64,000 nucleotides of DNA. Source: Capsicum annuum. Taxonomy: Eukaryota > Streptophyta > Magnoliopsida > Solanales > Solanaceae. The notes below the pieces were generated by a model that saw nothing but the letters and a program-made list of their open reading frames with translations, was not told the origin of the DNA and searched no databases. Shown piece by piece: positions 11,236-23,595 of the stretch. The position numbers were made by a program, and so were the translations under genes. Where the stretch lies: positions 225,127,704 to 225,191,703 of the forward strand of contig NC_061117.1 of the NCBI RefSeq assembly GCF_002878395.1, in the 5' to 3' direction. Position 1 is the first letter of the stretch, and each line of letters opens with the position of its first letter.

Positions 11236-12926
11236 ATGTCAGGAAAAAATACTATGGATCAAGAAAATTCAGGTAATCTTTTCATATTTCTTTGACCATG
11301 AATTTATATTTTTAAAAAATACTAAATGTATCGTGTGTGATTAGATTGATGAGATCATATGGTGAATGAAAATATAAAATTAATGTTATTATTTTGCTTA
11401 AACATTCACTTTCCTTATTTTTGCAACTAAAGATTTGATTAAGACATTAATTTTATTTACATGACGAAGAAAAAAAATGAATTTCATATGTGTTGTTTGT
11501 TAAGAATGTACCAAAATTTTGTAATCTGTGCAACTTTCACCTTCCAAATTTTATCTTTTAAAAAATTTAATATCACATACTTGAATTGACCAAATTAAAT
11601 TATGATATCAAAAAAAATAGAAAAATTGACCTTGATTAACTGTGTTATTTTTTTGGGTATTGGGGATCGAGACGAGAGTAATATATATCAAATTCTTGTA
11701 ATGTTCATCATTCTTCGTGAATTTATCTTTGAAAAATTGAAAGCGTCATATGATTAGATTGACCAAGGGATTATGAGCAAATTAAAATGTGTTTTTTAAA
11801 AGAAGTTACTAAATTATTTTATAAAAATTTCTTTATCATAAAAAAATTATTAAATCATAAGATCAATTTCTTTTTTTGACTTTGAAGTTCAACATAAGTT
11901 TCTTGTATTTTACAATTACATTTTTTTTAATGTTTTTCTATGAAAATATTTAATTGTTCTTTTTTCTTTTTTCTTCTTTTTGGTTTGGGGGGGAGGCTTA
12001 TAAATAAATTGTTTGTATCGGTTTCTTATTTTCATCCTTTTCTCTAACAAAACAAAACAAAATTGAATTATATATACTTACTTTTATCTATTTTTATATA
12101 TGTAAGGTCCAAATAATTCGAACAGTACCATAAAGGTCGAGCAGCTAGCTCAGTGCTTGCAAGATTTGTTGTTGCCTGTCACTATTGTGACGAGAATCAT
12201 GCACAAAACTCTTCCTATGCATGCAACAGTTAATGATGATGTAGTAGAGGCAATTCAAAAAATCGTGAGCTATTTCATTCATCGTATCACCATAAAAGCT
12301 AATGAATACTGTCACATGGATAAAAGAAAGATTGTGACAACTGAAGATATTATTTGGGCTATGAACAATGTTGGTTTGCATAACTATGGAGAGCTTCTAA
12401 CCCATTACCTCCACAACTATCATCAAGAGAATTCTATGCACTATTTGTGGCCTAATATTATGCAGCCTAATGCTCCATCATCTCAAATTTTGCCCATCAA
12501 CAGTGTACCAATGATGAGTTATGGGTACCCGCATTTTCCACCAAATGTGTTGCTCAATGATCCTGTTGCATCTGTCATGACAAACGTCAGGTAAAAATGT
12601 CAAATGGATCGGTTGGTCAAATTTGAATTGGTCATAGTTTTAAGTAAAAGATGGTGATTTTACAAGAATAATCTTGAATTTTTTAATCCGTCTGTTCAAA
12701 GTGCAAAAATTTAAATTTATCAAGTTTTGCCTCATTAACAACAACGATTTTGATATTTTGATGTTGAAGATTTGCCTTGGGATAAACGGAAGACAAAAAA
12801 ATTCATTCATTTTCAAAATTATTGAATAAAAATAAATTATTTTATCGTCTTTAATTTTACAGGAAGGAAAACATAGTGGCGAAGAATGATGAAGATCCGG
12901 ATAGTTCTGAGTCATCTTCTTCATGA
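11236..12926 (+). CDS. NF-YB transcription factor subunit, divergent LEC1-type (copy B, intact)
   Basis: Join 11236-11272, 12107-12590, 12863-12926; 194 residues. Both introns have GT-AG ends and phases agree. The start MSGKNTMDQEN is the first ATG after the TATA box. Residues about 33-121 form the histone fold of NF-YB (LPVTIVTRIM, ITIKANEYCHMDKRK, TEDIIWAMNNVG), which pairs with NF-YC and then NF-YA to bind CCAAT boxes in the nucleus. Asp56 sits where LEC1-type proteins have their diagnostic Asp (Lys in other NF-YBs), suggesting an embryo/seed-type relative, though the sequence is very divergent. Exon 3 adds an acidic, serine-rich tail (NDEDPDSSESSSS). Reading through the second donor would stop at once, so the spliced form is preferred. 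It is the only uninterrupted copy of three. Confidence 0.85.
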
Positions 12927-13974
12927 ACTGCAACTAACTATGGCTTGTCCATGAACAATTCAATCCAGCTGGAATATGTTTTATGTTTTATCATTTGAAC
13001 TTTATTTGAAGTATTGTATGAACAATTAGTTTCTTGTTATCTTTTCAAGTGTTTGTGCTTCTAAATATCCTTGTTAAAAACTCTATGTTATGTACTAGTA
13101 AGCCATTTATGTTTTAATAAATTCTCCTTCCATTCCTTTTAGTTGTCCGAATAAGATTTTGCACATTTTTTTAAAAAATAATTAATTGAAAATGTGATTT
13201 GACTAATATATCTTTTATTAATTCGTTGATTTTTTTTATTTGCGGGCTCTTTCATTTTAGAATAATTAATGTTAAGAGCAAAGTTGAAAAAGAATAATTA
13301 ATTTCTTTTTTGATCTTTTAAATAATTGACAAGCATTAAGAAACAATTAATTTTTAGTATATACGGCAACTAAAAGGTACAGATTATAGAGAGTGAATGT
13401 AAATGTTATTCATTTTATTGTGTTTGAACTCAAAGGAGTTCAAAACCGTTCCCTAAATATGAAGGCAAGGTCTTTAAAGGATCATTATTGAGTCAAGCAA
13501 GCGAAACAGAGCAAAGAAGTCATATTTGAGCTAATTATAACTAGGTCATCCGATTATATAATATTAATGCATGAGCTAATTATAACTAAGTCATCCGCTT
13601 ATATAATATTAATTGACATAACACACGCTGAAACATGAAAATTCAAAATTCCGTGAACTACTTCTAAAAATCAACTTTATTTTTGTTTTATTTGTGGATA
13701 AATGAAATCGACGATTTATGAAATAAACTAATAATGAAGCAAATACATTATTTTTGCTCTTCCTCAAATTATGTTATGTGTCATGTTTCATGTAAAATAC
13801 ATTAATGTGTGAATGTAAGATCATGTGTTTGGGTGTGCATAACGTGAAGGGTAGGGGAGTTTTTGGTGGTTTCTCTTCCTTAATTTTTTCTTAATATATT
13901 TCTTTTTGTCTTTTTTCTTTTGAATAAAAATATCACGAGCACAATAAAATATAGTTAAAATTACATCCAACAGA
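12927..13974. other. 3' flank of copy B, ending at the B/C duplication junction
   Basis: Non-coding. Homologous to the 3' flanks of A and C up to about 13930. Then copy C homology starts at about 13977, inside what is intron 1 of copy B. The tandem junction therefore lies at 13930-13977. Confidence 0.7.
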
Positions 13975-14310
13975 TCATGAGCACATTAAAATGTGTTTTT
14001 CTTAAAAAAGTCACTAAATTATTTTATAAAAATATCTTTATGATAAAAAGTTATTAAATCATAAGATCAAATTTTTTTTTTTGACTTTGAAGTTCAACAC
14101 AAGTTTCTTCTTTTTGCAATTACTTTTATTTTTTAATGTTTTTATATGAAAATATTTAATTATTCTTTTTTCTTGTTTTGGGGGGGGAGGAAAGAGCGGG
14201 GGCTTATAAATAAAGTGTTTGTATCAGTTTCATTTTCATCCTTTTTTCTAACAAAATAAAAGAAAATTGAATTATATATACTTATTTTTTTCCATTTATA
14301 TATATATAAG

Positions 14311-15153
14311 GTCCAAATTATCTTAACAGTACCATAAAAATCGAGTAACTAGCTCAGCGCTTGCAAGATTTGTTGTTGCCTATCACTATTGTGACGAGAA
14401 TCATGCACAAAACTTTTTCGATGCATTCAACAATTAATGTCGACACAGTAAAGGCGATTCAAAAAATCATGAGCTATTTCATTCAGCGTATCACCATAAA
14501 AGCTAATGAATACTGTCACATGAATAAAAGAAAGACTTTGACTGCTGAAGATATTCTTTGGGCTATGAACAATGTTGGTTTGAATAACTATGTGGAGTTT
14601 CTAACCGATTACCTTCACAAGTATCATAGAGAGAATTCTATGCACTATTTGAGGCCTGCTATTGTTCCACCCAGTACACCATCATCTCTAATTTTGCCCA
14701 TCAACAATGTACCGATGATGAGTTATGTGTACGCCCAATTTTTACCAAATGTGTTGCTTAATGATTCTGTTGCAGCTGTCATGACAAATGTCAGGTAAAA
14801 ATGTCAGATGATTCGGTTGGTCAAATTTAAATAGGTCATAATTTTAAAAGAAAAAAATAGTGATTTTACAAGAATGATCTTGAAAAATGAGTGATCTTGA
14901 ATATTTGACTTCGTTTGTCCAAAGTGAAAAATTTTAAATTTTTAATCAAGTTTTGCCTTATTAGTAACAACATTTTTGACATTTTGATATTGTAGAATTG
15001 CCTCGGGACAAACAAGAGTCAAAAGTACAGATTTATTCATTTTCAAAATTGAATATAAATAAATTATTTCATCGTCTTTAAATTTACAGGAACGAAAACA
15101 TGGTGACGGAGAATGATGAAGATCTCGATAGTTCTGAGTCATCTTCTTCTTGA
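14311..15153 (+). pseudogene. NF-YB copy C, no exon 1 and a nonsense codon
   Basis: Exon 2 equivalent 14311-14794 and exon 3 15090-15153. Homology to copy B begins only in intron 1 (~13977), so no exon 1 or promoter was duplicated. Reading in the copy B phase gives a TAA at 14346-14348 where copy B has CAG. The histone fold downstream is open (from 14361), with NVD replacing NDD at the LEC1-type position. The acidic/serine tail in exon 3 is kept. Copy C resembles copy A more than B (shared HYLRP-IVPPSTPSSLILP). Most likely a dead copy, unless an alternative start is used. Confidence 0.8.
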
Positions 15154-16640
15154 ATTGCAACTAACTATGGCTTGCCTATGAACAATCCAATCCAGCTGGA
15201 ATATGTTTTATGTTTTATGCTTTATGGATTGAACTTTATTTGAAGTATTGTATGAACAATTAGTTTCTTATTTTCTTTTCAATTGTTTGTGCTTCTAAGT
15301 GTCCTTGTTAAGAACTCTATGTTATGTATTAGTAAGCTACCTATATTTTGATAAATACTCCTTTCGTTCCTTTTAGTTGTCATGATATACGATTTTGCAT
15401 ATTTTTTTTTTAAAATAATTAGATGTTTGATTTGATTAATGTATTTCTTATTAATTCGTTTATTTTTATTTATTTACGTCCCCTTTAATTTCAGAATAAT
15501 TACTGTTAAGAGCAAAATTGAAAAAAATAATTAATTTCTCTTAATCTTTTAAATTGACAAATATTAAGAATAACTAATTTTAATATATATCAGAGGGAGT
15601 AAATATAAATGTTAATCATTTTATTGTGCTTGAACCCAAAAGAGTTCAACCATTCTCTAAATATGGAGTCAAGAACTTTGAAGAGTCATTATTGAGTAAA
15701 GCAATCAAAATCGGGTAAAGAAGTCACATCTTAGCTAATTATAACTAAGTCATCTGTTTATATAATATTACTTGGCGTAATGCATGCTAAAACATGAAAA
15801 TTCAAAATCTCGTGAACCATTACTACTAAAAATTAACTTTACTTTTTTTTTTTCGATAAATATGATTAGTACTATTATATATTAGAACAATACAGAGAGA
15901 GGTGTTCTGAGACATTATTACGAGTTCAACTGTCAGTAGTACAAGTTTGCAGTGGTGACTGCATTGCAAAACGTAGAATTACCTAAGGGAGTGGTTAAAA
16001 AGGGACGGATCCTATTGTTACTAGAGCCTTCCCTATCTTGTTTCAGGAGTTCTAGCACAAAAAAAGGAATTTCAAATAAAAACGTGATGTCACTTCTCGC
16101 AATTAACTTTAACTTTATTTGTGGGTAATGATATTTGATTGGTTTATAGGTTATGAAATAAATTAATAATGAAGCAAACACACTATTTTTCTATTCCTCG
16201 AATTGTGTTGTGTGTCATGTAAAATATATGAATGTGTGTAAGATCATGTGTTTGGGTGTGTAGAACGTGAAGGGTAGGGGAGCTTTTGGTGGTTTCTTTT
16301 TCTAAATTTTGTCTTAATATATTTTTTTTTATCTTTTTTCTTTTGAATTAAAAATGCAGAGATAAAATATTAGTTATCTATTTTATACTATTAAAAAAAT
16401 AAAAAATAAAAAGTTAAACGGTTAGATTAAAATAAAATTTAACTATTGAATTATTAAAATTATAGTCTTACTTATTCAAAGTTTAGTACATTTTTTAAAA
16501 AAGTAAAGGCTATCAACAATGAATAAAAGCAGAATAAGTATATATAAAAGTATAGAGGGTATGTTAGTATTGTTGTTGTTTCTCCTAAAGTTAATTTAAT
16601 ATCTAAATATAATTTATAGAATTTAGTTATTATAGCAAAA
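15154..16640. other. 3' flank of copy C
   Basis: Non-coding, aligns with the flank of copy A. At 15850-16110 there is sequence not found in A or B (possible small insertion; no clear ends seen). The GTGTTTGGGTGTG...GGTAGGGGAG segment is at about 16240-16285. Confidence 0.6.
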
Positions 16641-18010
16641 ATTTGTGTAGAAAGTTAGAGTAAATTCAAGAAGAATCTCATTAGGAATTTTGAAAGAATA
16701 TTTTTATTGCATGGGAGTTGGTGTCGATATTATGAATTTTGAAAGACGTCATAATAACATTTTATATATGTAGAAAGTTAGAGCAAATTTAGGAAGAATA
16801 TCATTCTGAATTTTGAAATAACGTTTTTATTGCATGGATATCAGTGTCGATATTATGAATTTTGAAAGATATTTTTTGTTTGAATGTAAGTGCTTGTTAA
16901 AAAATAAATTCAAAAAGAATCTCATTATGAATTTTAAAAGAATGATTTTATTGCATCGGTGTCAATGTTAGTAAAAAAAATTCAAAAGAATCTCATTATG
17001 AATTTTGAAAAAATGACTTTATTGGATAAGTGTCAGTGTTGATAGAAAACAAATTCAGAAGAATCTTATTATGAGTTTTGAAGACGTTTTTATTGCATGG
17101 GTGTCAGTATTAATAAAAACAAATTCAGAAAAAATATCATTATGAATTTTAAAAGAATGGGTTTATTGAATGGGTGTCGGTGTTAATAAAAAACAAATCT
17201 AAAAGAATCTCATTATGAATTTTGAAAGAATGACTTTATTGCATAGGTGTCAATGTTGATAAAAAATAAATTTAGAAGAATCTTATTATGAGTTTTGAAG
17301 ACGTTTTTATTGCATGGATGTCAGTATTAATAAAAACAAATTAAGAAAGAATCTTATTATGAGTTTTGAAAAACGTCTTTACTGCATCGGTGTCAGTATT
17401 GATAAAAAATAAAATTAGGAGAATCTTATAACTTCATTTGCTTTTACTTTGTCACTTTTTGACATGATACACCAATTAAGAAAATAATTATTGATATGAT
17501 TTTTTTATGATACTACCGCTATTAGTTGATATTTAGAGTAATGTATTTTGAAAATGATTTGGTGAATAAGCAACTTATGTTAAGAGTAAAATAGAAAAAA
17601 TTCTTCTGTCAGTCAAAAGTGACAAATAAAAATGAAAATTCAACTAGAAAAATAATGACAAGTAAAAACTAATGAAGGGAGTATGAATTTTGAAACACGC
17701 TTTTAGTTAATGGATGTCAGTGTTAATAAAAAATAAATTCAAAAAGAATCTCATTATGAGTTTGGAAAGAACGGCTTTATGTATACGTGTCAGTATTGAT
17801 GAAAAACAAATTTAGGAGAATCGAATTTGAAAAATGTTTTCATTGCATGGGTGTCAGCATTAATTAAAGACGAATTAAGAAGAATTTCATTATGAGTTTT
17901 GAAAGAACGTTTTTATTACATGGTTGTCAGTGTTAATAAAAAACTAATTTGAAGAAGAATCTCATTATGAGTTTTGAAAGAACGTTTTTATTGCATGATT
18001 GACAGTGTTA
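16640..18010 (+). repeat. Expanded ~70-bp tandem array after copy C
   Basis: About fifteen degenerate units of the family also seen at 8160-8530, each with AATCTCATTATGAATTTTG, an ACGTTTTTATTGCATGG-type core and GTGTCAGTGTTAATAAAAA. Interrupted near 17430-17680. A few more units lie at 18530-18690. Confidence 0.85.
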
Positions 18011-18266
18011 ATATTGTCTTTAGTCCAAAATAAATAAATTGTTGTGATATGACACATTCTTAAGAAAAATATTTTAGGACATAAATTATAGGTTGTTTTT
18101 CATTATTATCCTTAGATTATTCTCTTAGAAAAAAAAGTGAAGTACTTAAGAATTTCATTAAATGAAAGGATAAATTTGAAAGAAATTTTCAACACGTTTC
18201 TTGAAGAACGCACTATTCATTTATTTTGGACATTTAAAAATAACTCAACAATTCATTTATCTTTTA

Positions 18267-18503
18267 CTCCCTCCGTCCCAAATTGAGTTGGCACATTAAT
18301 TAAGAAAAATAATAAATAACATGACTAGTTTACCATAGTACCCCTATTAAATGATGTTTACATTTTAATTTAAAGAAAAAATAATTAATGCAAAGGGTAA
18401 AACATGAAAAAAAAAATTGTCTCTTCTTGATTAATGAAAAAAGACAAGTAAAATGAGACATTAAATTAAGAAATTTGAGAAGGGTAATTTGAGATGAAGG
18501 AAG
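18267..18503. mobile_element. Stowaway-type MITE (237 bp)
   Basis: Left end CTCCCTCCGTCCCAAATT and right end AATTTGAGATGAAGGAAG are imperfect inverted repeats, flanked by TA on both sides (18265-18266 and 18504-18505), the Tc1/mariner target duplication. It interrupts the 70-bp array. Confidence 0.85.
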
Positions 18504-19970
18504 TATTAAAGGGAGTAAAAATTAATTAAGAAAGAATCTCATTATGAGCTTTGAAAAAATGATTTTATCGCATCGGTGTCAGTGTTCATAAAAAGAACGA
18601 CTATTACATAGGTGTCGGTGTTAATAAAAAAAACAAATTCAAAAAGATCTCATTATGAATTTTAAAAGAACATTTTTACTGCATAGTTGTAAGTGTTAAT
18701 AAAAAAAAAAAAATAAAAAAAAAAAAAATAAAAAATAAGAAAAAAAAAAAAAAAAAAGGAACGTGCGGTGTCTCCTAATTTTTAAAAAATATTTTTTTCC
18801 AACTGAAAAAAACACTTGTTATAAATTTTATATAAAGTCAAGAACTGAGCTACAAGTTTATTTAGATCGATGAATAAATTAAAAAAAAATTATGTTATTT
18901 TTATTTTGTTCAAACACTTAATTTTTAAAAGAAAAAAAAATTGGATTAAAGATTTGATTGACATGATAAATTAGGTTCTATGTATTAAGTAATTAACTTT
19001 CAAAGAAAACTAGGTTCTATGTTGCTATATATACCAGTTTAAGTAATATACATGAATGGTTAGTATAAATAATTTCACTCAAAAAAGTTTACGTGTAAAT
19101 ATTTTTTGAATAATTTGATCGTGTAAAATGTTATGTATAATAATGGCATGGGTGGATCTATTAAGGGTTCTGGAGTGTCACGCCACCCGCAAATTTCGAT
19201 AGAAAAGCTATATATAAAGTGTGTATATATATAATATAGTAAATAAATAACAAACTTGCCACCCAAAAAGCCAAAGTGGTTTGTGGATCAAGTGGCACAA
19301 GGCTATTAATTTCACTCAATAGGCGTAGGTTCAAAACTTGTTGGCAACTTGCATTTTTAGTAAGTTTAACTAATCACTACACAGTGTAACTTTGAAAAAT
19401 TTCTTGTTTTCTCGAGTTCAGTATGTACTATATAAACATAACATTCTTTTTAATTATATATAAATAGTATCGTTTTTCATCGAAGGAGATTCAATGAACC
19501 TTTTGTCCATAAGTTGGCTCAGATTTACGATTTGGAGTCTCCGATTAATTTAATCAATGAGTCTACTTGGCATCTGGAGACTCTGAATCCTGATCCGCCT
19601 TGTACAATTCTTAGACTAGTTTATATCATCACTAATGCATGATAGCATGAATCTCTTCAATTTCAAGTTTGAATCAAAATAATTTCAAATATTACATATT
19701 TGGTTGTATATTTACATTACTACTCCTAATATTATTACTATTTATACCGTTGATTGAGTCCTATATACAGTTGATCCAACAAACATTTTGAAACTCATGC
19801 ATAGTTACAATCTTTTAATCAATAAGAGTCTTAAACGTAGTTTAAGTTTTTATGTTTTTTTTTTTCCTGTTCTCTTAAATCACACGAAGCCATGAACTCC
19901 CTCAGCAGAATCTGTATACTTATTTCTCACACACACAAACAATAAAAATAAAAATAGAAAATCTCCAGAT
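18504..19970. other. Intergenic DNA upstream of the NMNAT 3' end
   Basis: Holds the last array units, an A-rich run (18697-18757), and a SINE-like B box (GGTTCAAAAC near 19330). Around 19480-19640 about 40 codons are open on the plus strand and look protein-like (ending LVYIITNA before a stop), but I cannot assign them. No gene recognised. Confidence 0.5.
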
Positions 19971-20423
19971 TCAGTTGTTGGATAATTGTTCTTTGTAAAG
20001 ATTGTGTTGTTTGATATAATCAATTACTTCATCTGCAGTCAAGTACTTCACTGACAAACCTTTTGAGATGCAATCCCTGAAATGAGAATGAAAAGCTAGT
20101 TAGTTAGTCCACCAATTTGTCCAAGATTCAGTTCATATCCTCCTAGCTAGTCAGATCGATGATTCTTTACCTTAGTCTCGTTGAACTGATTCCATTTGGC
20201 ACTACTTCATCCCCGACTTGGATATTCTTCTGCAAATTTACATGTAGTACACTGTATATTACATGCCTCTTCGACCATTAATTTGACGTTCTCTTTTGTG
20301 TCTACTCATCTCAGTTGATGAGCTCAAAGGGAACAAAAGAAGGAGTTACTAATGAAATTACCTTATATGCATTCAAAATATCATCATTGGGGATGATCTT
20401 TTCAACATCCTGATCATAACAAA

Positions 20424-20762
20424 CCACCACGCTCCGCATCCGTCGTCCTCGACGGCTCCACTCTGGGTAGCTTTCACTCTACTTACGTAGGTAGCTGCTC
20501 TTTCCTAGGTAGCCCTTTTTGAGTCCGGTGCCCAGGTGCCTCGATGGCTGTACGCTAAACATTGCTAGCCCCAGCTGAACACTGCCATACTGACGTCACC
20601 ATCCCAGGCACAGTGGGCGCAAAGGGTAATGGGTGGCTTTAATACCACTATTACAACCTTAGGAGAACCACACCCCAAAAGCTAGCTATTAAGATGGGAG
20701 AGCCCAAGGTTATAAATACCCCACACCAATACTTTGTAGTACCGATGTGGGACTTTGCAATG
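20424..20762. mobile_element. 339-bp insertion with 12-bp direct repeats
   Basis: Flanked by identical GATCATAACAAA at 20412-20423 and 20763-20774. The body is GC-richer than its surroundings. On the minus strand it starts with AAAGTCCCACATCGG, a motif common at the ends of short plant retroelements (TRIM-like). The family is not identified; 12-bp duplications fit a retroposon better than an LTR element (5 bp). It lies three bases from the acceptor of an NMNAT exon. Confidence 0.6.
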
Positions 20763-21015
20763 GATCATAACAAAATTATGAGTTATTGAACTTGCAATTA
20801 TAAATAATATAAGTGAAAATATTCAATTTTACAAACTGAACATCAAATCAAAAGAATCGAATGGAGAACATGAAATTCAATTTGAAGCTGAGAAAGTACA
20901 GATCAATACACAATAAAGCTACATCCACAAGAGAAATGAACTGCACAGTGATCTACTAACTAATCGCTCAGAGCTTTAGACAATGAAGAAGCTAGGCTTC
21001 AACAACTAAATCACT

Positions 21016-21115
21016 TAAAAAGGGCAGCCCGGTGCACTAAAGCTACCGCTACCGCTGGCATTTCTGCCAGAGGCTGTTTCCAAGACTTGAACCCGTGACC
21101 ACCTGGTGCACTAAA
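21016..21115 (-). mobile_element. tRNA-derived SINE fragment
   Basis: Minus strand contains the pol III B box GGTTCAAGTC and ends in GTGCACCGGGCTGCCCTTTTT, a common Solanaceae SINE 3' end. The 5' half with the A box is missing or mutated. Confidence 0.65.
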
Positions 21116-22082
21116 TCACTTGCTTCGGAAAATAGTTTCTTCTTACTTTACCTTCAACTGTAAGTTGGTAACAGCCAAATATATATACTAAGCATGCAGC
21201 TACCCTAAGGTTTTGAACTATTGCCAATGAACCTGCTGCTACATTACTCTTTGTTCCCTCGCTTAAACCAACTACCAACACCATCCCAGGGGAAAAATTG
21301 TGAGCAAGAACTTGGAGATGAAACCCACCAGCTCATGGGCAAGGAAGATCTCCAGATATGAGCGTGTAGAGTTTGATAATCGTATTGCAACTCCTATGTA
21401 AAGCCAGAGTGCAGAGAAATTGCAAAATGGGCGTGTAGAGTTTGATAATCGCACACCACGTATTGAACCTATACTAACATTTTACATGCTAGATAAGTTG
21501 GAGGCATAAAATATGAATGCTAAAGATGTCTGCAAGCTTATACTTTCACACATATGGCTCTTGTAAAAAAGGAATAAGGTAGTGTGTTTTCTCCTTTTTC
21601 CCTTTTCTGTGTGTGTGGCAGGGAGGGCTGGAAGGGGTAAATTTCTTTTCTTTCACTAAAACCGTAGGAACGACAGAACATTTATCAAAAAGAAAAAGCT
21701 GGTTTCGGGAGGATTGCAAGTTTCTCATGTAACCATTGACCATTAATCTGAATTTCGATCAACAGTATTCCAACAGACTGACTTATGCCAATTATGGATC
21801 TTACCAGTGGATGCCAAACTTCCATCACCGACAGCAGTTTTTATTCTAGAAAGAACTGTCAATGTTCGTTGATAGCTATCCTGACTTGCCAGCACAAATA
21901 ATTTCAAGCAAAATCTTGACAGGATGAAGGTAATTTTGTTTGTCCCAGACTGCGGCAGTGGTGTAAATACATCAAATATAAAACTGGGTGATGCAATCTT
22001 ACCAAGTAGGACCTTAATATTGCTCACATTAAAAAGGGAAGTTTTGGGGATTCTTTTTCTGGTAGAGAGGAGGAGGAGAGAA

Positions 22083-22109
22083 TAAATAGATAGAGAGAGA
22101 GAGAGAGAC
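22083..22109. repeat. GA microsatellite in NMNAT intron
   Basis: Run of GA dinucleotides ending at the donor site of the 22193-22110 NMNAT block. Confidence 0.8.
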
Positions 22110-23595
22110 CTCCCAGGGATCTGTCATAACCAATTCTGAGCTTTTACAAGCTAACTGACACATTGCAACACGATGCTCAGCAGATATAAGACTCTGCAGA
22201 AGTAAGGAGGAACTACATTAGTAAGATCTTTCCTGTGTGTTAGTAAAAACGACACAAGATACAAAGCATACCCAACTTCTTAAAACATATTTGACCTGCA
22301 GTAGTGCTAAAGAGAGCAAGAAACTACACCTCTCGTGACTAAGAAAGGACATGATAGTATAAAACAATATCAGGTCTCAGACCAGAAAACATACAGACTA
22401 AGATTCAGAATGCAACATCATGATGAACAGAAGCAAGTGATAATATGGCAAAGCTAGTTGTACAATTTTTGTTTTCATTTCTCCCCTTCCAGATAATACA
22501 TTTTGAAGTTCCTAAAGATATGCTAGATACCTTCTTCTTATATGCATCATTTACTGGTAACATGTAACCTCCAATCACACAAAATCCTTCTGAAGTCAAT
22601 GCATCTCTTGCCAACTCTGCATCAATATCGCCAAAAGTTCAGCAAAACTCAATAAACAGATTGAATGAACTTCATATTCTAAAATCGTATCAACTCTGAG
22701 CAGCTTATGTGCTGGAGGACTATACATGACTTGTCGCTTTCATCAGAATAGATGAAAAAATGTAGAGGATTCTTTTCCTTGGTACCCGCACACATACACC
22801 TCCTTCAATCCACAACCTCCCTCCCCGAGTAGGAATAAAGGGATTAAAAAGAAGAAGAAAAAAGATCAGCAAGGGAAACATAGTAAAGGTTGTATAATAC
22901 GTACCAAAACAACGCAAGTGCATATAAGTTGGAGGATTGAAACTTCCTGTTGATACAAGAACTACATATGTCCTTTTCCTAGTAGGAAGAATGAGAGTTA
23001 GCAAGTTTCTGTAGCAGGGGTCGAATAGGGGGGAGAAGGGTAAAGGATAGAAAATAAAATGAAATCCATAATAAACCTAAATATGTAGGCAACTATGTAT
23101 ATTCAGATCTTGTTTCAACTCTACTTCAATTGTAAGAGTTGTCACACTGGAAAGTAGACTCCGAAACTACACAACTTTGCTTCCTTGTAATAAAACCTTT
23201 TTTTAAAGAATAATTCGTTCCTTGTATTAACCTTGTCCATCCCCTTTCCGACATGAATACCAGCACGTTTCTTAAAAAAAAGTGAAAACTACCATTTTGG
23301 GTAGCTTAACATCATCATAAACAAGCATAATTCATGACAACTGTGAATTGGCAGCTCTAATGGAAGAACAAAAGGCAAATGGGCATATTATAAAACAACA
23401 TTACAAATGAATCAACGTTGTAACTTTGATGTGACAATCTACTAGACATTAAATTAGACACTAAAAATTAATGTTAGAAGGCTAGTCCAAGATCACATGC
23501 TAAAGTTACCTCCTCTCAGGACTTGATGGCCCCTCCACTTGTTTTAATAAATCCAAAGACAACTTAGCCAGCGGTAAAGCAATATCAGTCTTACC

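Larger units (their letters stand above)
19971..23595 (-). pseudogene. NMNAT: Nicotinamide mononucleotide adenylyltransferase locus, apparently decayed
   Basis: Minus-strand exon-like blocks: ~23592-23510, 22978-22905, 22616-22531, 22193-22110, 21889-21805, 20409-20362, 20229-20171, 20076-19971. NMNAT joins NMN and ATP to make NAD. Seen: the nucleotide-binding motif GSFNPPTYMHL, then FELARD, GGYMLPVNDAYKKK, ISAEHRVAMC, SYQRTLTVLSR, the NGISSTRLR motif and the C-terminus CISKGLSVKYLTADEV. Problems: no ATG at the first block (ACTGAT where ATGGAT is expected); the acceptor before 21889 reads TG, not AG; and the exon for the central LLCGSDLL...W-IPEQ region is absent between 20410 and 21805. A 339-bp insertion sits beside block 20409. 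A working splice variant with unrecognised exons cannot be fully excluded. Confidence 0.75.
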
